64,000 nucleotides of DNA, from the NCBI RefSeq assembly GCF_020921035.1, contig NC_063150.1, positions 7,378,001 to 7,442,000 on the forward strand, read 5' to 3'. The position numbers were made by a program, and so were the translations under genes. This stretch comes from Rhodamnia argentea (taxonomy: Eukaryota; Streptophyta; Magnoliopsida; Myrtales; Myrtaceae). How positions within the stretch are numbered: position 1 is the first letter of the stretch; every line of letters begins with the position of its first letter. Below, piece by piece: positions 1 through 11,900 of this stretch. The notes beneath the pieces were generated by a model. That model had not been told where the DNA came from. It saw only the letters and a program-made list of their open reading frames with translations, and ran no database searches.

Positions 1-660
1 GTATGGGAACCTAAACGGGAATATCCCAACCTACTGCTACTGTGAACCCGTCACGGATCGTATCGCCGCTGGTTCATTGGAGGAAGCGGGCAGCAGCCGC
101 CAGAAGCGAGGCCGATAACGCGGAGGCCGAGGGGCGTCGCCGCCCAGCTGGTGGGTGCGCGGCGAAACCTGGCGTCCACCCTCCCATGCAGCCGCACACT
201 TGGCTTCCCTCTCTCTCACCACCTTCCTCCCTCTGTGGGCGTGTCAACCGTCTTCAAACTGCCTCACCTTTTTTTTTTCCCTTCCAGTTTTCATATTTCG
301 AATCTCCTCTCCGACCCACGAAAGGAGTAAATGCGTATCGAGCTGCTCATGTTGCCCTCAGGTTGATTAAGGTTATGGCCATCCACCGAAAGCTGCTGAA
401 CTGTCAGTCTCAGTTATTTTTAACTACAAGATATCCAAATCAATGAGTATTTTATGCAAAACACACTGTACTGTAACGGTGTACATCATTATCATGAAGC
501 ATTTCCTCGCCCCCACATTATCTCGTGATTCCATGCATAGCCAATCGTGTAGTCGAACGTGGCTCGTGAGGATTAGATATATACACCACACGTTAGCGCC
601 CCCGATAATTGGGGTCACATAATGAAGAGCTCAACAGCGACGGGCAGCTGCTCATGGCGC
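1..660. other. Upstream region of the DQD/SDH gene, no gene recognised
   Basis: Mixed GC-rich (1-250) and AT-rich (280-600) sequence. Short open frames on both strands between 37 and 618 have no recognisable domain and no convincing splice context. It may contain the distal promoter of the gene starting at 784, or the edge of a gene outside the window. Confidence 0.5.
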
Positions 661-662
661 CG

Positions 663-670
663 CTATAAAG
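663..670 (+). promoter_or_regulatory. TATA box of the DQD/SDH gene
   Basis: A CTATAAAG motif lies about 120 bp upstream of the start codon at 784, leaving a leader of roughly 90 nt. The leader is pyrimidine-rich (CCCTCTCC repeats), as is common for plant 5' UTRs. Confidence 0.6.
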
Positions 671-783
671 AGAGGAGAACTTGGCCCTCTCCTGCCTCAG
701 TGAAGACCCTCTCCCTCTCCTGCGTCTCCCCAGATCAGCGCCGGAAGTTTCTCGCGCCGTCCTGAGGGAGCCAACGCCAGGGA

Positions 784-3700
784 ATGGGCGGGAATGGCGT
801 GTTGGTGTGCGCTCCGCTGGAGTGCGAGACCCTGGAAGGGATGCTGGCCGCCATGGACAAGGCCAAGGCGCAAGGCGCGGACCTCGTCGAGCTCCGCGTG
901 GACGCCATGTCCTTCGGCCTCGTGTCCGAGGTGGAGGAGCTCATCCGGCGGCGGACACTCCCGGCCATAGTCTCTTTCAGGTGGTTCCCAGTCCCACGTT
1001 CTTAGCCCCACCCACATTGTCACTCCAAACTGAGACAGCACGCGCTACACAGTGCATTGTCAATTGAAAAGCCTCAAAGTTTCTTGCTTCTGACCTCCTC
1101 TCTTTTCTCCCTTCGCTTCTCATTTCACTCTGTTCTCTATTTTTCTGTCATCTATTTAGAGAAACGACGTGCGTGTTATGCTAGCAAAGTCCCACTAGCA
1201 AATTGATTATATAATCATTTATATTGGGTCACAAAAAAATAAATAATTTAATTAATAATTGTGGATTTCACATTTTTAAAAAAATTTGTAAATTACAATA
1301 TACTGTTATTATGACAGTCATCCAAAAAGTGTTATTATTATACTAGCAAAGTTCATTTGAATAATCATCACTTTTTATATTTCGTATGTTGTTCCGTCAC
1401 GAGGGGGAAATAATAAAATGAAAATTCAGGCACTTGTCTTTGTCTTACATTTATTATTGTTGATTTCCTTAGTCTCCGGAGCTTCAAGAGCCTGGCACTG
1501 CTGGTCCCTGCATTGCTGTTCGGACCACATTCATGCGCATCTCTCATTATTTTATACTATAAACGCAACATATACATTAATTTAAAAAAAAAATGTATTT
1601 CCCTTTTTAAATGTTCTTGCACAAGGTAGAAAAACTTAACGGCAAAAAATTAGCCTGACATTTCCTGCAAAAATATTGTGATTCGAATGCGCATGTTGTA
1701 GAGGTATGATTTCGGTATGATAGTTGTGAGATCCCGATTTCCAGGGCGTCTTCGATGAAACCAAAAGATTGTCTTATCGGAGCGGTAGCGAAACTAAAAT
1801 CGAATTAACTCGAGACTGATATAAGTTATCAGACTCGAGTGCGGCGGTACGACAGGAATCGTTGGGACTCATCGCGACGGGGTACCGTCCAAAGTGGTCC
1901 TCATGCCCTTTCGGGGACAAATCCACACGCCTCGTCCCACGTTCATGTGACCTGGGACCTGTGAGCATGATACCAAAAGAGCGACCGAGGAGGACACGAG
2001 ACATTATTACTCTTTGTCTGGTTTACACCCTTTGTGGTTTGTTCCACTATTTGTTGAGAAATAATTAGGAATAATACAAGAAAAAAAAAGAATTAATGAT
2101 CCCGCTAATCATAAGATCGGTATACTTGAAAGACTTAATTTTTGCATAGTCTAGACTAATCAACTCCTGCTCAACTTGACTAGCTGCTTTGTCCAATCTG
2201 CAGTCGTTTGCCTGCCCAGAAATGTTCACTAAGCCTCCCTTTTTCGCAGGTTGAATTCCGCTAGAGCTGCCCAGAAGCACAATGACAAGACCACTTGCCT
2301 GCGAGTGCTCCGGTTGGCGCTCGAATTGGACGTCGAGTTCGTCGAGATGGAACATGAGGTAACCTCTCCATGGGGAGAACCACAGCTGTGTATGCAATCC
2401 TGATGCGTGCATGCCATGTGGATTCAGGAAGGATCACGAGATACCCACGGTTTATGGGAGGATTCATGTCATTTTTTCTAGGAGGCGAAGGCGTTCGATC
2501 ATGTCGAGTCGAATTGTTTGTTCCTTTTGCTCATATTTCCCCATCAGTGAACCAATTCTTGGTCCCCAAGAAAGGTTATCCTTTTGATATCCCAGACTGA
2601 ACCGCTTTTCCTTCAGATGTGCTAAAACAATGCTATGCGCAGGTGGTTTCTCACTTCGACATCGACGAACTGATGGACAAGCGGTCGAGCAGCAAGATAA
2701 TCGTGTCCAGATACTTGAACGGCGAGAAACCATCAAAGGAGAAGCTGGGGAACTTCATCGCGTCGATGCAGTCCTCCGGAGCCGATGTCATTAAGCTCCT
2801 TGTCGAGGTGGATTACATCACTGATTTAGCGCCGATTTTCCAGCTGCTCACCAGTTGCCAGGTACTCATAATCATTCACAGCTTGTGGGATCAAAGCTGT
2901 TTTAGGAAAACCGAAACGGGAAATCTCACTGCGGATAGATCATTGGAGATATCTGAAAATGTGGCCACTTTAGCTAGTCATGTGAACTATGTACCTCCAG
3001 TTAGCGAATTCGCCTGTTAACACTTTACACTGATGTACTTATCGCGTTGAAGGATCCAAAATCAGCTTTAAACAATAGTAGCAGCGCGCATAAGTCATGA
3101 AATCGACCCGGATTTGTTGTCAGGTTCCGCTAATTGCCACCACAGTCGGCGACAGAGGGCTCATAAGCCAGTTGCTGGGGCCGAAGTTCGGCGGCTTCTT
3201 GGCGTATGGGTCGCTGGAAGGAGCAATTCCCGGTCTGCCGACGCTGACTAGCCTCAAGCAAGTGTACAAGATTGAGCACATGAATGCGGACACCAAGGTC
3301 TTCGGCCTCATATCGAACCCAGTCGGGCACAGCAAAGGGCCGCTCCTCCACAACCCGAGCTTCCGACATGTCGGGTTCAACGGTATCTACGTCCCTATGC
3401 TTGTTGATGACATCGAGGAGTTCTTCAAGGTCTATACCAGTCAAGATTTCGCAGGCTTCAGGTAGGCTATTTCATTCTTATTGGATAAGAACCCGCAGAT
3501 CTTAAACTTATCGGAATTTGGTCGCGCCGTTTTCCTTTCACTTCATATATAGTCTTTGCTCATGATAGGCAGTTCTCCTACATCAGAGTACATTTCCAAC
3601 TTTAGGTTCCTTTGCAAGGCCTTGTTGGATAATTGAAATGCAAAGTCTTGTTGTCTTTCTCTTCTTGTGAAAAAATTTTGCAGTGTGGGAATTCCACATA

Positions 3701-5497
3701 AGGAAGCAGCAGTTGCTTGCTGTGATGAAGTCCATCCACTAGCTAAGGTCTGGAGACTCGAACCAATGTACAACCCTTTAAGACTTTCTCTTCTTTTCTT
3801 GTCAATCTTTGGTTTGCATTTCTGGTATCATTTCCTTAGTTTTTGGCTTAGGCCTGACTGAGGGACTGAAATGAGGCGAAACATAAGGTTGATCCCGGTA
3901 AAGATGCATGTGCAATCGACCGATCTTGCAAGCACATTGTTTCGGTCTCTGTCATTATCACGACCTTTGTTCTTTGATTCACATGAAGCTCAATGGCTCT
4001 GTTTCCTTGTGCCTAATTTAGTCCATTGGAGCTGTGAACACTATAGTAAGAAGGCCTACTGATGGGAAGCTGATTGGGTACAACACAGATTGTGAGGCTT
4101 CAATCACTGCTATAGAGGATGCTCTGAGAGGTAACTAAGCTAGTCTCCACCGGGACGACCATCCGAGTTTTCTCGTCCTAGTTTCTAAAAATGCTTTCCT
4201 TGCGTAATAGGATCGATTAGGGATGAGTCTTGATCCAAATTGACTAATGATGAACAGAAAGGCATGCTGCTAATGAGGAAGCCAGAGCAATGGACAGCTC
4301 TCCAATTGCAGGGAAAGCATTTGTATTGGTGGGAGCTGGAGGAGCCGGAAGAGCTTTGGCCTTCGGCGCCAAGAGTCGCGGGGCCCGAGTCTTCGTCTTC
4401 AACCGCAATTTCAGTGAGTGATCCGAGTATATATATTGGTCTTGCCTAAGCCCACTCTAGCAAACAAAACCAATCCTTTTTTAAGAAACTGACTTCACTG
4501 TTGGCCCGGCTTGCAAATGTTGAAAAGAGAGAGCAAAAGCCCTAGCCAACGCGGTTTCGGGAGAAGCCGTCAGGTACGAACACTTGGACACATTCTGCCC
4601 CGAGCAAGGGATGATCCTTGCGAATGCGTCCGTGGTCGGGATGGAGCCGCACACCGATAAGAGCCCTGTTTCCAAGGTTTTGTCTCCTCCTCTCTGTTTT
4701 CCCCTCTTTTGAATGAACAGATGTTTGCATTGAGAATCATGTTGTTCAAGATAGAATTTGTCATTGATCTGATCAATATTTCCTGTAATGGCCAATGAAA
4801 TGTTCTTAGGAGGTGTTGGGAGCATATGAGCTGGTGTTTGATGCAGTATACACACCAAGGAACACAAAGCTGTTGCAAGAGGCAGCCCAAGCAGGGGCCG
4901 TTGTGGTCAGTGGTATGGAGATGTTCATCAGACAGGCCCTTAATCAATTCAGACTCTTCACCAGTGGCTTAGGTATCCTCTTCCCCAATGAACACACATA
5001 CATAGCTTTCTGTTCTGTACCGGATATCCTGACTTTTTCGAGACTCTCGGCTAATCTTGACGGGCTCACTATCCATCTCGCGAAAACTCTCCGTTTTTCT
5101 AGTTATTTACACCACTAGGTTTATGTTTTCTTTTTGATCAGACCCGTCTTTCGATACCGCATTCGCAGAAGAGCCACGTACGTCGGGAAAATTGATTTCC
5201 CCGGGCGCCGGCGACAACTATTAGTTTATATGTGCAACGGTAAAATGAGGGTTTAGCCGTTGCGAAAACTGGTTTCCTACATCGACAGCTTTTACGAAAT
5301 GAAAGATCCTTCCGGATGTTTAGCACGCTTCGGTTCGCGGGCTACCTTAGCCCACGGAGTAACCAAAGCATACGGTCCTTTGTTGCCGAGAATGGCAAAG
5401 ATTTAACACCAGCTAATAACTGTGATCTTCCTATCTTTGTTTGCATTTTGCAGCTCCGGAGGAGTTCATGCGCAAGCTTGTGTTGGAACAATTCTAG
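784..5497 (+). CDS. DQD/SDH: Bifunctional 3-dehydroquinate dehydratase/shikimate dehydrogenase-like protein, probable quinate dehydrogenase-type paralogue
   Basis: Exons: 784-980, 2250-2358, 2643-2861, 3124-3461, 3684-3747, 4022-4130, 4258-4413, 4528-4676, 4810-4972, 5454-5497. All junctions are GT/AG and give 515 aa. Residues 1 to about 225 form the type I dehydroquinase domain; Schiff-base lysine K153 is present (GADVIK), but the usual SSH around the catalytic His reads SRY (Y126). Residues from about 230 form the shikimate dehydrogenase domain: GHSKGP (S245, G247), VGIPHK (G290, K294), N315, NTD (D332), dinucleotide motif GAGGAGR (371-377), then NRNFKR where NADP-specific enzymes usually have NRT. 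By my recollection of the Arabidopsis enzyme, the Ser338 and Thr381 equivalents are both Gly here, a pattern linked to quinate rather than shikimate use. No plastid transit peptide precedes the MGGNG start, so a cytosolic protein is inferred. It may alternatively belong to the gallate-forming group. The family assignment is secure; the substrate is inferred. Confidence 0.95.
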
Positions 5498-5971
5498 CGG
5501 CGCTGCCAAAGTGAAGTGACTAGAATCATATTGAGTTCTTAATTGATGAGAAGTCTGTCACCCTTCCATATAACACCATGTAAAAATCCGAGGACATCAT
5601 CTTATGGTATGAGTACCGCGGTATTCCTTTTTTCGGTGCAATGACGGTATCGTCCCCGACCGTAAATTCTCCCTCATGCAACTACATAATTTTTATGGTA
5701 TATGTTATGACAGGATCTAGTTTAACATATAAAGCTAGACGTACCGTGTCATGCCATATTCGTTTGTTCTCTTTGTAATTCGTGTTTCGGCTCGTGTCCT
5801 GCTCGTGCCATGCCCGTTATTGTCGGGCCTAGGAATGTGTATTACTATAATGACCTCTCTTTACTACAAGAAAAGGTTTTTAGCGCTTTCTTTATAAATT
5901 GCTAAATTGGATATTCGTTTTACTTTTCCTTTTCCTACTAAGTCCATGACTTAAATTGTCAATTAAGAGTT
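5498..5971. other. 3' flank of DQD/SDH, intergenic
   Basis: Likely 3' UTR of the preceding gene up to roughly 5.6 kb, then AT-rich spacer up to the hAT insertion. I see no gene in it. Confidence 0.5.
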
Positions 5972-5979
5972 ACTTGACA

Positions 5980-7660
5980 TAGTCATGGCCACAGGCCGAG
6001 GACCGCCGGTTCTAGTTCATGAACCAGTGATTCCGATTCCAATTTAGGGGGAGCAGAAATCAAGCCCTTAAATGGTGGTTTCGGTTCCGGTTTTGAATCG
6101 ACGGTTACGGGCCGGTTTCGGACCTTGTTCGGGTTCAAAATCAAAAATGGAACCTCCGGTTTCGGTTTCGGTTACGATTTTTGAGTTTAAAAATTAAATT
6201 GTAATGAATTTGTAACAAAATTGTAATCAAATTATCAAATAATGAATTATGAAATAAAAAAAATAATGAATTATCAAATACAATTTGTAATGAGAATACA
6301 AATCGTTGGAAAAAAATTATTAAATACAAATTGTAATTTACAAGTTGCAATTGGGGAAAAATTATTAAATACAAATTGTAATCAAATTTAGGAGGAAAAC
6401 AAGAGAGGGGGAGGGAGCTTGAATTTAATGAATTATCATTAAACGCCTATAAATCTTTTTGGATATAGAAAAATAAAAACCCATGTAGCTCGCTTACCTT
6501 TGATAACTCCATACTTACCTCATCCTCGATCGTCGCTACTGTTTTGGTACCGGTCTTTGGTGGTATATCCGTCGTCAAAAAGTTCGGCTCCATTATTGTG
6601 ATCTATCTCTTGTTGTCTATATTAAACTTTTGTCCAATCATCAACACAAGATTGAGCCTCCACCGAATCGGGAGCTAATCTTGAACGTAGTTCGTCCAAA
6701 ATATTGCATCTAGCGCTAAATGCTTGTTCTACCGCGACTATCGAATAAGGGGTTGCTAAAATTTATTTTGCAATTAGAGCAAGAATTGAGTATTGGGTGG
6801 AATGCCTCTTCCACCAATCCAATATTGTGAAATCTATGCTGTCTTGGGATGCATCAAACTCAAAAGAAACGGTTAGATAGCTCTTTATTTTAGAATTACT
6901 TCCTATTGCTCCCTTTTACTTTTTTTGCCTATGCAAGACAAGTTGGTACCCTCTACTAATTTTACCTATGTTCCCACTTTGTATGTCACTAGATTGAGAA
7001 GCTTCACTATCACCTAGATTATATGTACTACAAAATTCATTTTATAATTCTATTATTCCGAAATAGGGAATTATTAAATGAGATAATAAATAAAGAAAAT
7101 AAGGAATTATGGAATAAGAAAATTTGGATGAGACGGTGTGAAAATAATGGATTAAGAAAAATTGAAAGAGAGAATGAGAATAATTGAAATATTGAATAAG
7201 AAATGAAAAAAATGGTGTGATTGTTTAATTGAAGAAAAGAAAATAATAAATTGGATGTTGTGAATAATTGAGAGTTAGAGATAATATAGAGAATTGAGAT
7301 GAAGAGAGAATTTGTGTGAAAAAAGAGAGATGAGAAGAGGTATTTATAAGTTAGAAATCAATAAAGTAAAAAAAAAAAAAAATGGAAAATTAAGCGGGGA
7401 GTGGTAACCAAGGGTCACAAAAAAGAAAGAGCCGTTTCTAAAAAAAAAAAAATTTATCCCCATTTTTTCAAAGTTCGGAACCAGCACAGAACCGCTGGTT
7501 CAAGGTTCGGTTCAAGGTTTGAAGAAACATTAACCGTGCTCTTATGCCACGGGCCGGTTCGGGGTTGGAAGCGCAGACCCGATCTACGGGCCGGTTCCGA
7601 GTTTGACTTAGGCCGGGTACAGGTCGGTTCCGGTCTCAATCCAGTCCATGGCCATGACTA
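5980..7660 (-). mobile_element. Defective hAT DNA transposon with transposase C-terminal remnant
   Basis: The ends are inverted copies of TAGTCATGGCCA (5980-5991 and 7649-7660). They are flanked by an 8 bp duplication, ACTTGACA (5972-5979) and ACTCGACA (7661-7668), which match at 7 of 8 positions. Subterminal regions repeat GGTTC/CCGGTTC motifs on both sides. On the minus strand between about 6860 and 6620 a translated remnant reads LDWWKRHSTQY, then after a stop codon PYSIVAVEQAFSARCNILDE. This is the conserved hAT dimerisation region. The rest of the transposase is gone and the element is too short to be autonomous. The minus strand is given because the transposase remnant reads that way. 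Confidence 0.88.
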
Positions 7661-7668
7661 ACTCGACA

Positions 7669-8169
7669 TTAAATAAATTTCCCGGCTTTTATGATACATC
7701 TCTACTTTATATATTTTAGATTTATAAATTTATAGATATATAAATGTGATGCATCCAACCATCTCTCAGTCGTATGAAAATAAGCAGAATTTTTTTTCTC
7801 AGAGTGCAACATAGGATTTATGTAGAATAGACACAAATCTTGCATTATTGTACGTAAAGGGTTATTCAAATTCAATTTGGTGGAATATACTCGATTCTTT
7901 TTAGTTCCAATGCTAATTCCTCATTTAGGGCGCGTACGCTTCGTGAAAAAATTAATGATTTTGAATATATTTTCGATCATTGGCTAATTATTTCAAGCGA
8001 TATAAACAATTATTTTTTAGAAAATATTTTTCAAATCATTCATTTTCTGCGAAACAAACAGACCCTTAATTTGTATTACCTACATTCAAGCGATTAAATA
8101 AGTTTTCAATTTTTTTAATTTGATTGAATTGTTGTTAATCTTAGAAAACAAGTAATGGCTCCCTAGAAA
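7669..8169. other. AT-rich intergenic sequence
   Basis: No gene seen. Around 7925-8070 there is a piece resembling the 'cannot-fit nuclease-free' style AT-rich arm of family C elements (TTTTCTGCGAAACAAACAGAC), so this is probably an old truncated MITE-like insertion. Confidence 0.4.
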
Positions 8170-8645
8170 TTGCAATTTTTATAAGGGTTAATTTAACAAC
8201 AAATTCTAAACTGGCATACATGTGACAAATTTAATTTAAACTAATATTTTGATCACAAAAAATCATAAGCTTAGTATACATGCGACAATTTTATCTCAAA
8301 CTAATTTTTTGCCCACAAAAAATCTCAAACTGGTACTTGTACACCCGCGAAGAATTTGCCCTCTATTAATTTTCGTTAAATTAGATTAATGTCATAAAAA
8401 ATCACGAACTAGTACACCTTTAACAAATGGAGAGTAAAATTCACGACCCGGTACACACTTCAATTGCCACGTATCATATAACTCATTAATTTGTCAATAA
8501 AATTTAAGAGAAAATAACGGATGATAAATTTATTACATGTGCATTAGTTTAGAGTTTTTTACGGTAAAAAGTTAATTTTCAATAAATTCATTATGGATAT
8601 GTCAGTTTGAAGTTTTCGTGGAATTAATCATTATTATAAAGTGTT
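8170..8645. repeat. Foldback-like element made of ~55-60 bp repeated blocks (family D)
   Basis: Blocks of the type 'AAACTGGTACACATGTGACAAATTT...ACCACAAAAAATC' recur with variation at about 8195, 8265, 8320, 8400 and 8440. The orientation changes towards the right side (GTTTAGAGTTTTTTACGG, CAGTTTGAAGTTTTCGTGG). The same blocks build the element at 20040-20660. No coding capacity is visible. I read it as a non-autonomous foldback element upstream of the carrier gene. Confidence 0.6.
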
Positions 8646-8866
8646 TGGCGATCATCTCAAGCGGTTACGGTACGTTGGTTCAGGGCGACATTTGGCAAGC
8701 CAACCCCCGTTATTTCCAACGGACTAACATGGAAGTGGACTTTACCCGTCCGTAACAGGCCACTTTCTACGAATCGGCCGAACTTCTTCAACAAAAGGCA
8801 GCGCAAGTGTCTTGAGAATGCCGAATTGCATTTTGCGAGCCGGTGCCGTAAATACGGAATCCCATG

Positions 8867-8874
8867 TATAAATA
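8867..8874 (+). promoter_or_regulatory. TATA box of the mitochondrial carrier gene
   Basis: TATAAATA lies 89 bp upstream of the ATG at 8956. It sits at the transition from repeat-rich to moderately GC-rich sequence. Confidence 0.6.
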
Positions 8875-8955
8875 CGGCCGCGATTCAATTGGGGGAGGTC
8901 GTGAGTCTGCGCGCTCCCTGACCCCGAGCGCGCAAAATTCGCTGGGAGCGCGAAA

Positions 8956-11900
8956 ATGGTCGGCACTTCGCCTTCTGGTTCGTCTTCGCTTTCAGGTTCT
9001 TCTTCTCTCTTTTGCCATATCTCCCGAGTCAAGTTCGGTTCTTTTATGTACGTTTGGATGTCGGATTTGCTGTTCTTTTTTTTTTGGGTCTTTTGGTGTA
9101 TCCGAGACATTTGCCTACGTTGATAGCCGAGATGGAATTTTGCCCTTTTTGTTATTGGTGTTTTTTCGCTTGCTTTTGAGGCTAGGAGAGACTAAATGGA
9201 TTGAAAGAAGATTTTTTTGTGCACATGGTGTTCTGGAGTGTTGCCGTTTGGTTAAATGAGGCTGGTCATGGCTCGTTCTGTAAGCCCCAGAATGTGGTAA
9301 TTTGGTTGAAGGATGATCTGTTTAGGCTTTGGCCTGCGGATTGTGATGGAATTGGTTCACATGTCAGTGGTTTGGCTGACCAATTGGAGATGAATGTAAC
9401 TTGATTTGGGTGATTCGGGTTTGATTTGCAGGTTCTTCGAGGCAAGACAAGAGTCAGAAATGGCGGGTGTCGCTGTCGGATGTCGCATATCACTTTGGCA
9501 CCAGTGGGCTCTCTGTTGCGGTTGCCACTGCGGTGACCCACCCCTTAGGTTTGTGCTCAATTTGGTTCATTTTTATTGTTTGTTGAGCTTGATTGATAGG
9601 GTAGTGGCATCTTGCATCTCTGTGTTGTTGATTTGTATATAGATTGGATCAACTGGATCTTTTTCATTTGATGGCATTATTGAGTCAGGTAACTCACTTG
9701 CAAGACAACTAGTTTTTCCAAGAAATGCCTCTTCTTTGTGCTTCTGCTGTTTACCGATGATTATTGGTGATTCTGGGTGTTACTTTTGTCCCCTCTCTAA
9801 GAAATAATGAGGACACTGGTCCTCCGAAAGGTGCATTGCAGACTGAAGGCATAACCTTGCATCCTCAAGGACAGAGATTTGCACAGAAGACAACTTTATG
9901 CTCAAAAGATGTCTCCTACCAAAGGCAAAATTTGATGATTTAATAAGACACGGACTCTGAAGTTCCATTTTCATACATGTTGAAGAACGATAGCTGGATA
10001 GTTTTCTTGAATTATCAAAAGAAAAAAACATTGCTGAGGAGAATAGCTGAAGGATTTCTTATGCGCAATTTATCAAAGTATTACTTCACCTGCAGATGTG
10101 CTCAAAGTGAGGCTACAAATGCAACTTGTTGGCCAGAGAGGTCAGTTGACTGGAATGGTATAGTATCCTCCAGATTGTTGCTTTTTTTGTACTCTCAACA
10201 TAAAAGTGTTGTTTGTAAATTGGTTCTCTGAAGGTTCTTTCATGTCTTCATGCATAGGGCCAAGTATTCATTCAAGTGGTGAAGAATGAAGGGCCACATT
10301 CGTTGTATCTTGGAATGACGCCTGCACTAACACGATCCCTTCTTTATGGGGGCCTCCGCTTGGGCTTATATGAACCCTCTAAGTATGTCTGTGATCAGGC
10401 ATTTGGGTCCTCCAATATATTTGTTAAAATAGCATCTGGAGCATTTTCAGGGGCTATTGCGACAGCAATGACCAACCCAGTTGAAGTCATAAAGGTAATG
10501 CTGTCAGGCTACACTTCCTGAAAGCGTCCTGATTAGACTAATTTGAAGAGTATATCTATCACCAGGTGCGGTTACAAATGAATTCAGGTTTGACAAAACT
10601 TGGGCCAGTTGGAGAAATGCGCAAGATCGTGTCCGAAGAGGGAGTAAAAGCTCTCTGGAAAGGGGTTGGCCCTGCTATGACTAGAGCTGCTACTTTGACT
10701 GCATCACAGCTGGCAACATATGACGAATCCAAGCAGGTCAAGCTCTGGTCACCATATTGTTTACTTTGCTTTATCCAGAAATAAGTTACCACTTTTCATT
10801 TAGCAGTGGGATATTTTGGCTAATTATACAGATTTTGAGGAGATTGACACCTCTTGAGGAAGGATTTAATCTACATCTGAGGTAACATATTGATGTTTCT
10901 ATTCTCATCTAGCATGTTTCAATGCCCTTTGAATGAAAAGTCCAAAAGTGGTCTACTAGGCCAGTTTATCATTACTTAAAGATAATGAATGAAAAGGACT
11001 CAACATGTGACATTTGCGCAGGATTTAGAAAAAATCTGAAGTTTCTTAGTTGTCACAACTGGTCATTCTGGTTCCGTTTGCTTGCTAGTGTGGCACAAAA
11101 TTGCTGCTATATGATTTGAACTTTGAGTTGTTCACCCATGATATTTGGCCGTGTGATGCGTTGCTTCCAGATAGAATCATCAGAACTTTTAAGTGAAAAA
11201 CTTTCATGCAATTATGAAAGTGCTAATGTACGCTCAAGTACGCTTTTTAATCAGAGCTGTAGCGAATGGTCTGGTTCTTTTCTAAGAAAATGGCAACTGA
11301 CTCTGCTTTCTGTATGGTGAAGCTCAAGCATAGTTGCAGGCATGGTGAGTACTCTCATGACAGCGCCAGTGGACATGGTTAAGACCCGTCTGATGTTGCA
11401 ACGAGAATCTGAGACTGTGGGGAGATACAAAAACGGATTTCATTGTGCATATCAGGTAGCTTATTTGTCCCTTTCCTTGTCCAAAGCCACCGTTACCAAG
11501 GCGTAAAGAACACGATATTCCAACGGAGAGGATAGGGGGCAGTTTGCTTGAAGAAAAATTTTCAGAATTTTCGTTCCATTTCCTTTTGAGAATGAAAATG
11601 CTGATGAAAATACGTTTGGTCTAATTTATGACACAGTTTCCACTGAAACATATGAAATGCTGTTTCTCTTTTACTACCGAAAGAGTGAGAGGAAATATCA
11701 ACAGAATTTTGTACTTTTTATTTTTTTCCTTTCCAATCGAAAACACAGCTTATGAAGAGAGAGAAAGCATTTTGAAGTCGCTCTCTCTGGTTGACTCTCT
11801 CTCCCTTCTTCGTTCTTTATACACTGAGGAAGAATTTCTCTGAAGAAGTTGTGACACGTTGACGAAGTACTTTATCTGAAGAAGAAGTAATGGTCTCTCT

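Noticed and set aside
42..446. 134-codon plus-strand frame at the window start
   Set aside because: Composition follows the GC-rich and T-rich stretches, there is no domain, and it overlaps other frames on both strands.
697..1041. Open frames opposite and beside exon 1 of the DQD/SDH gene
   Set aside because: Shadows of the real GC-rich exon in other frames.
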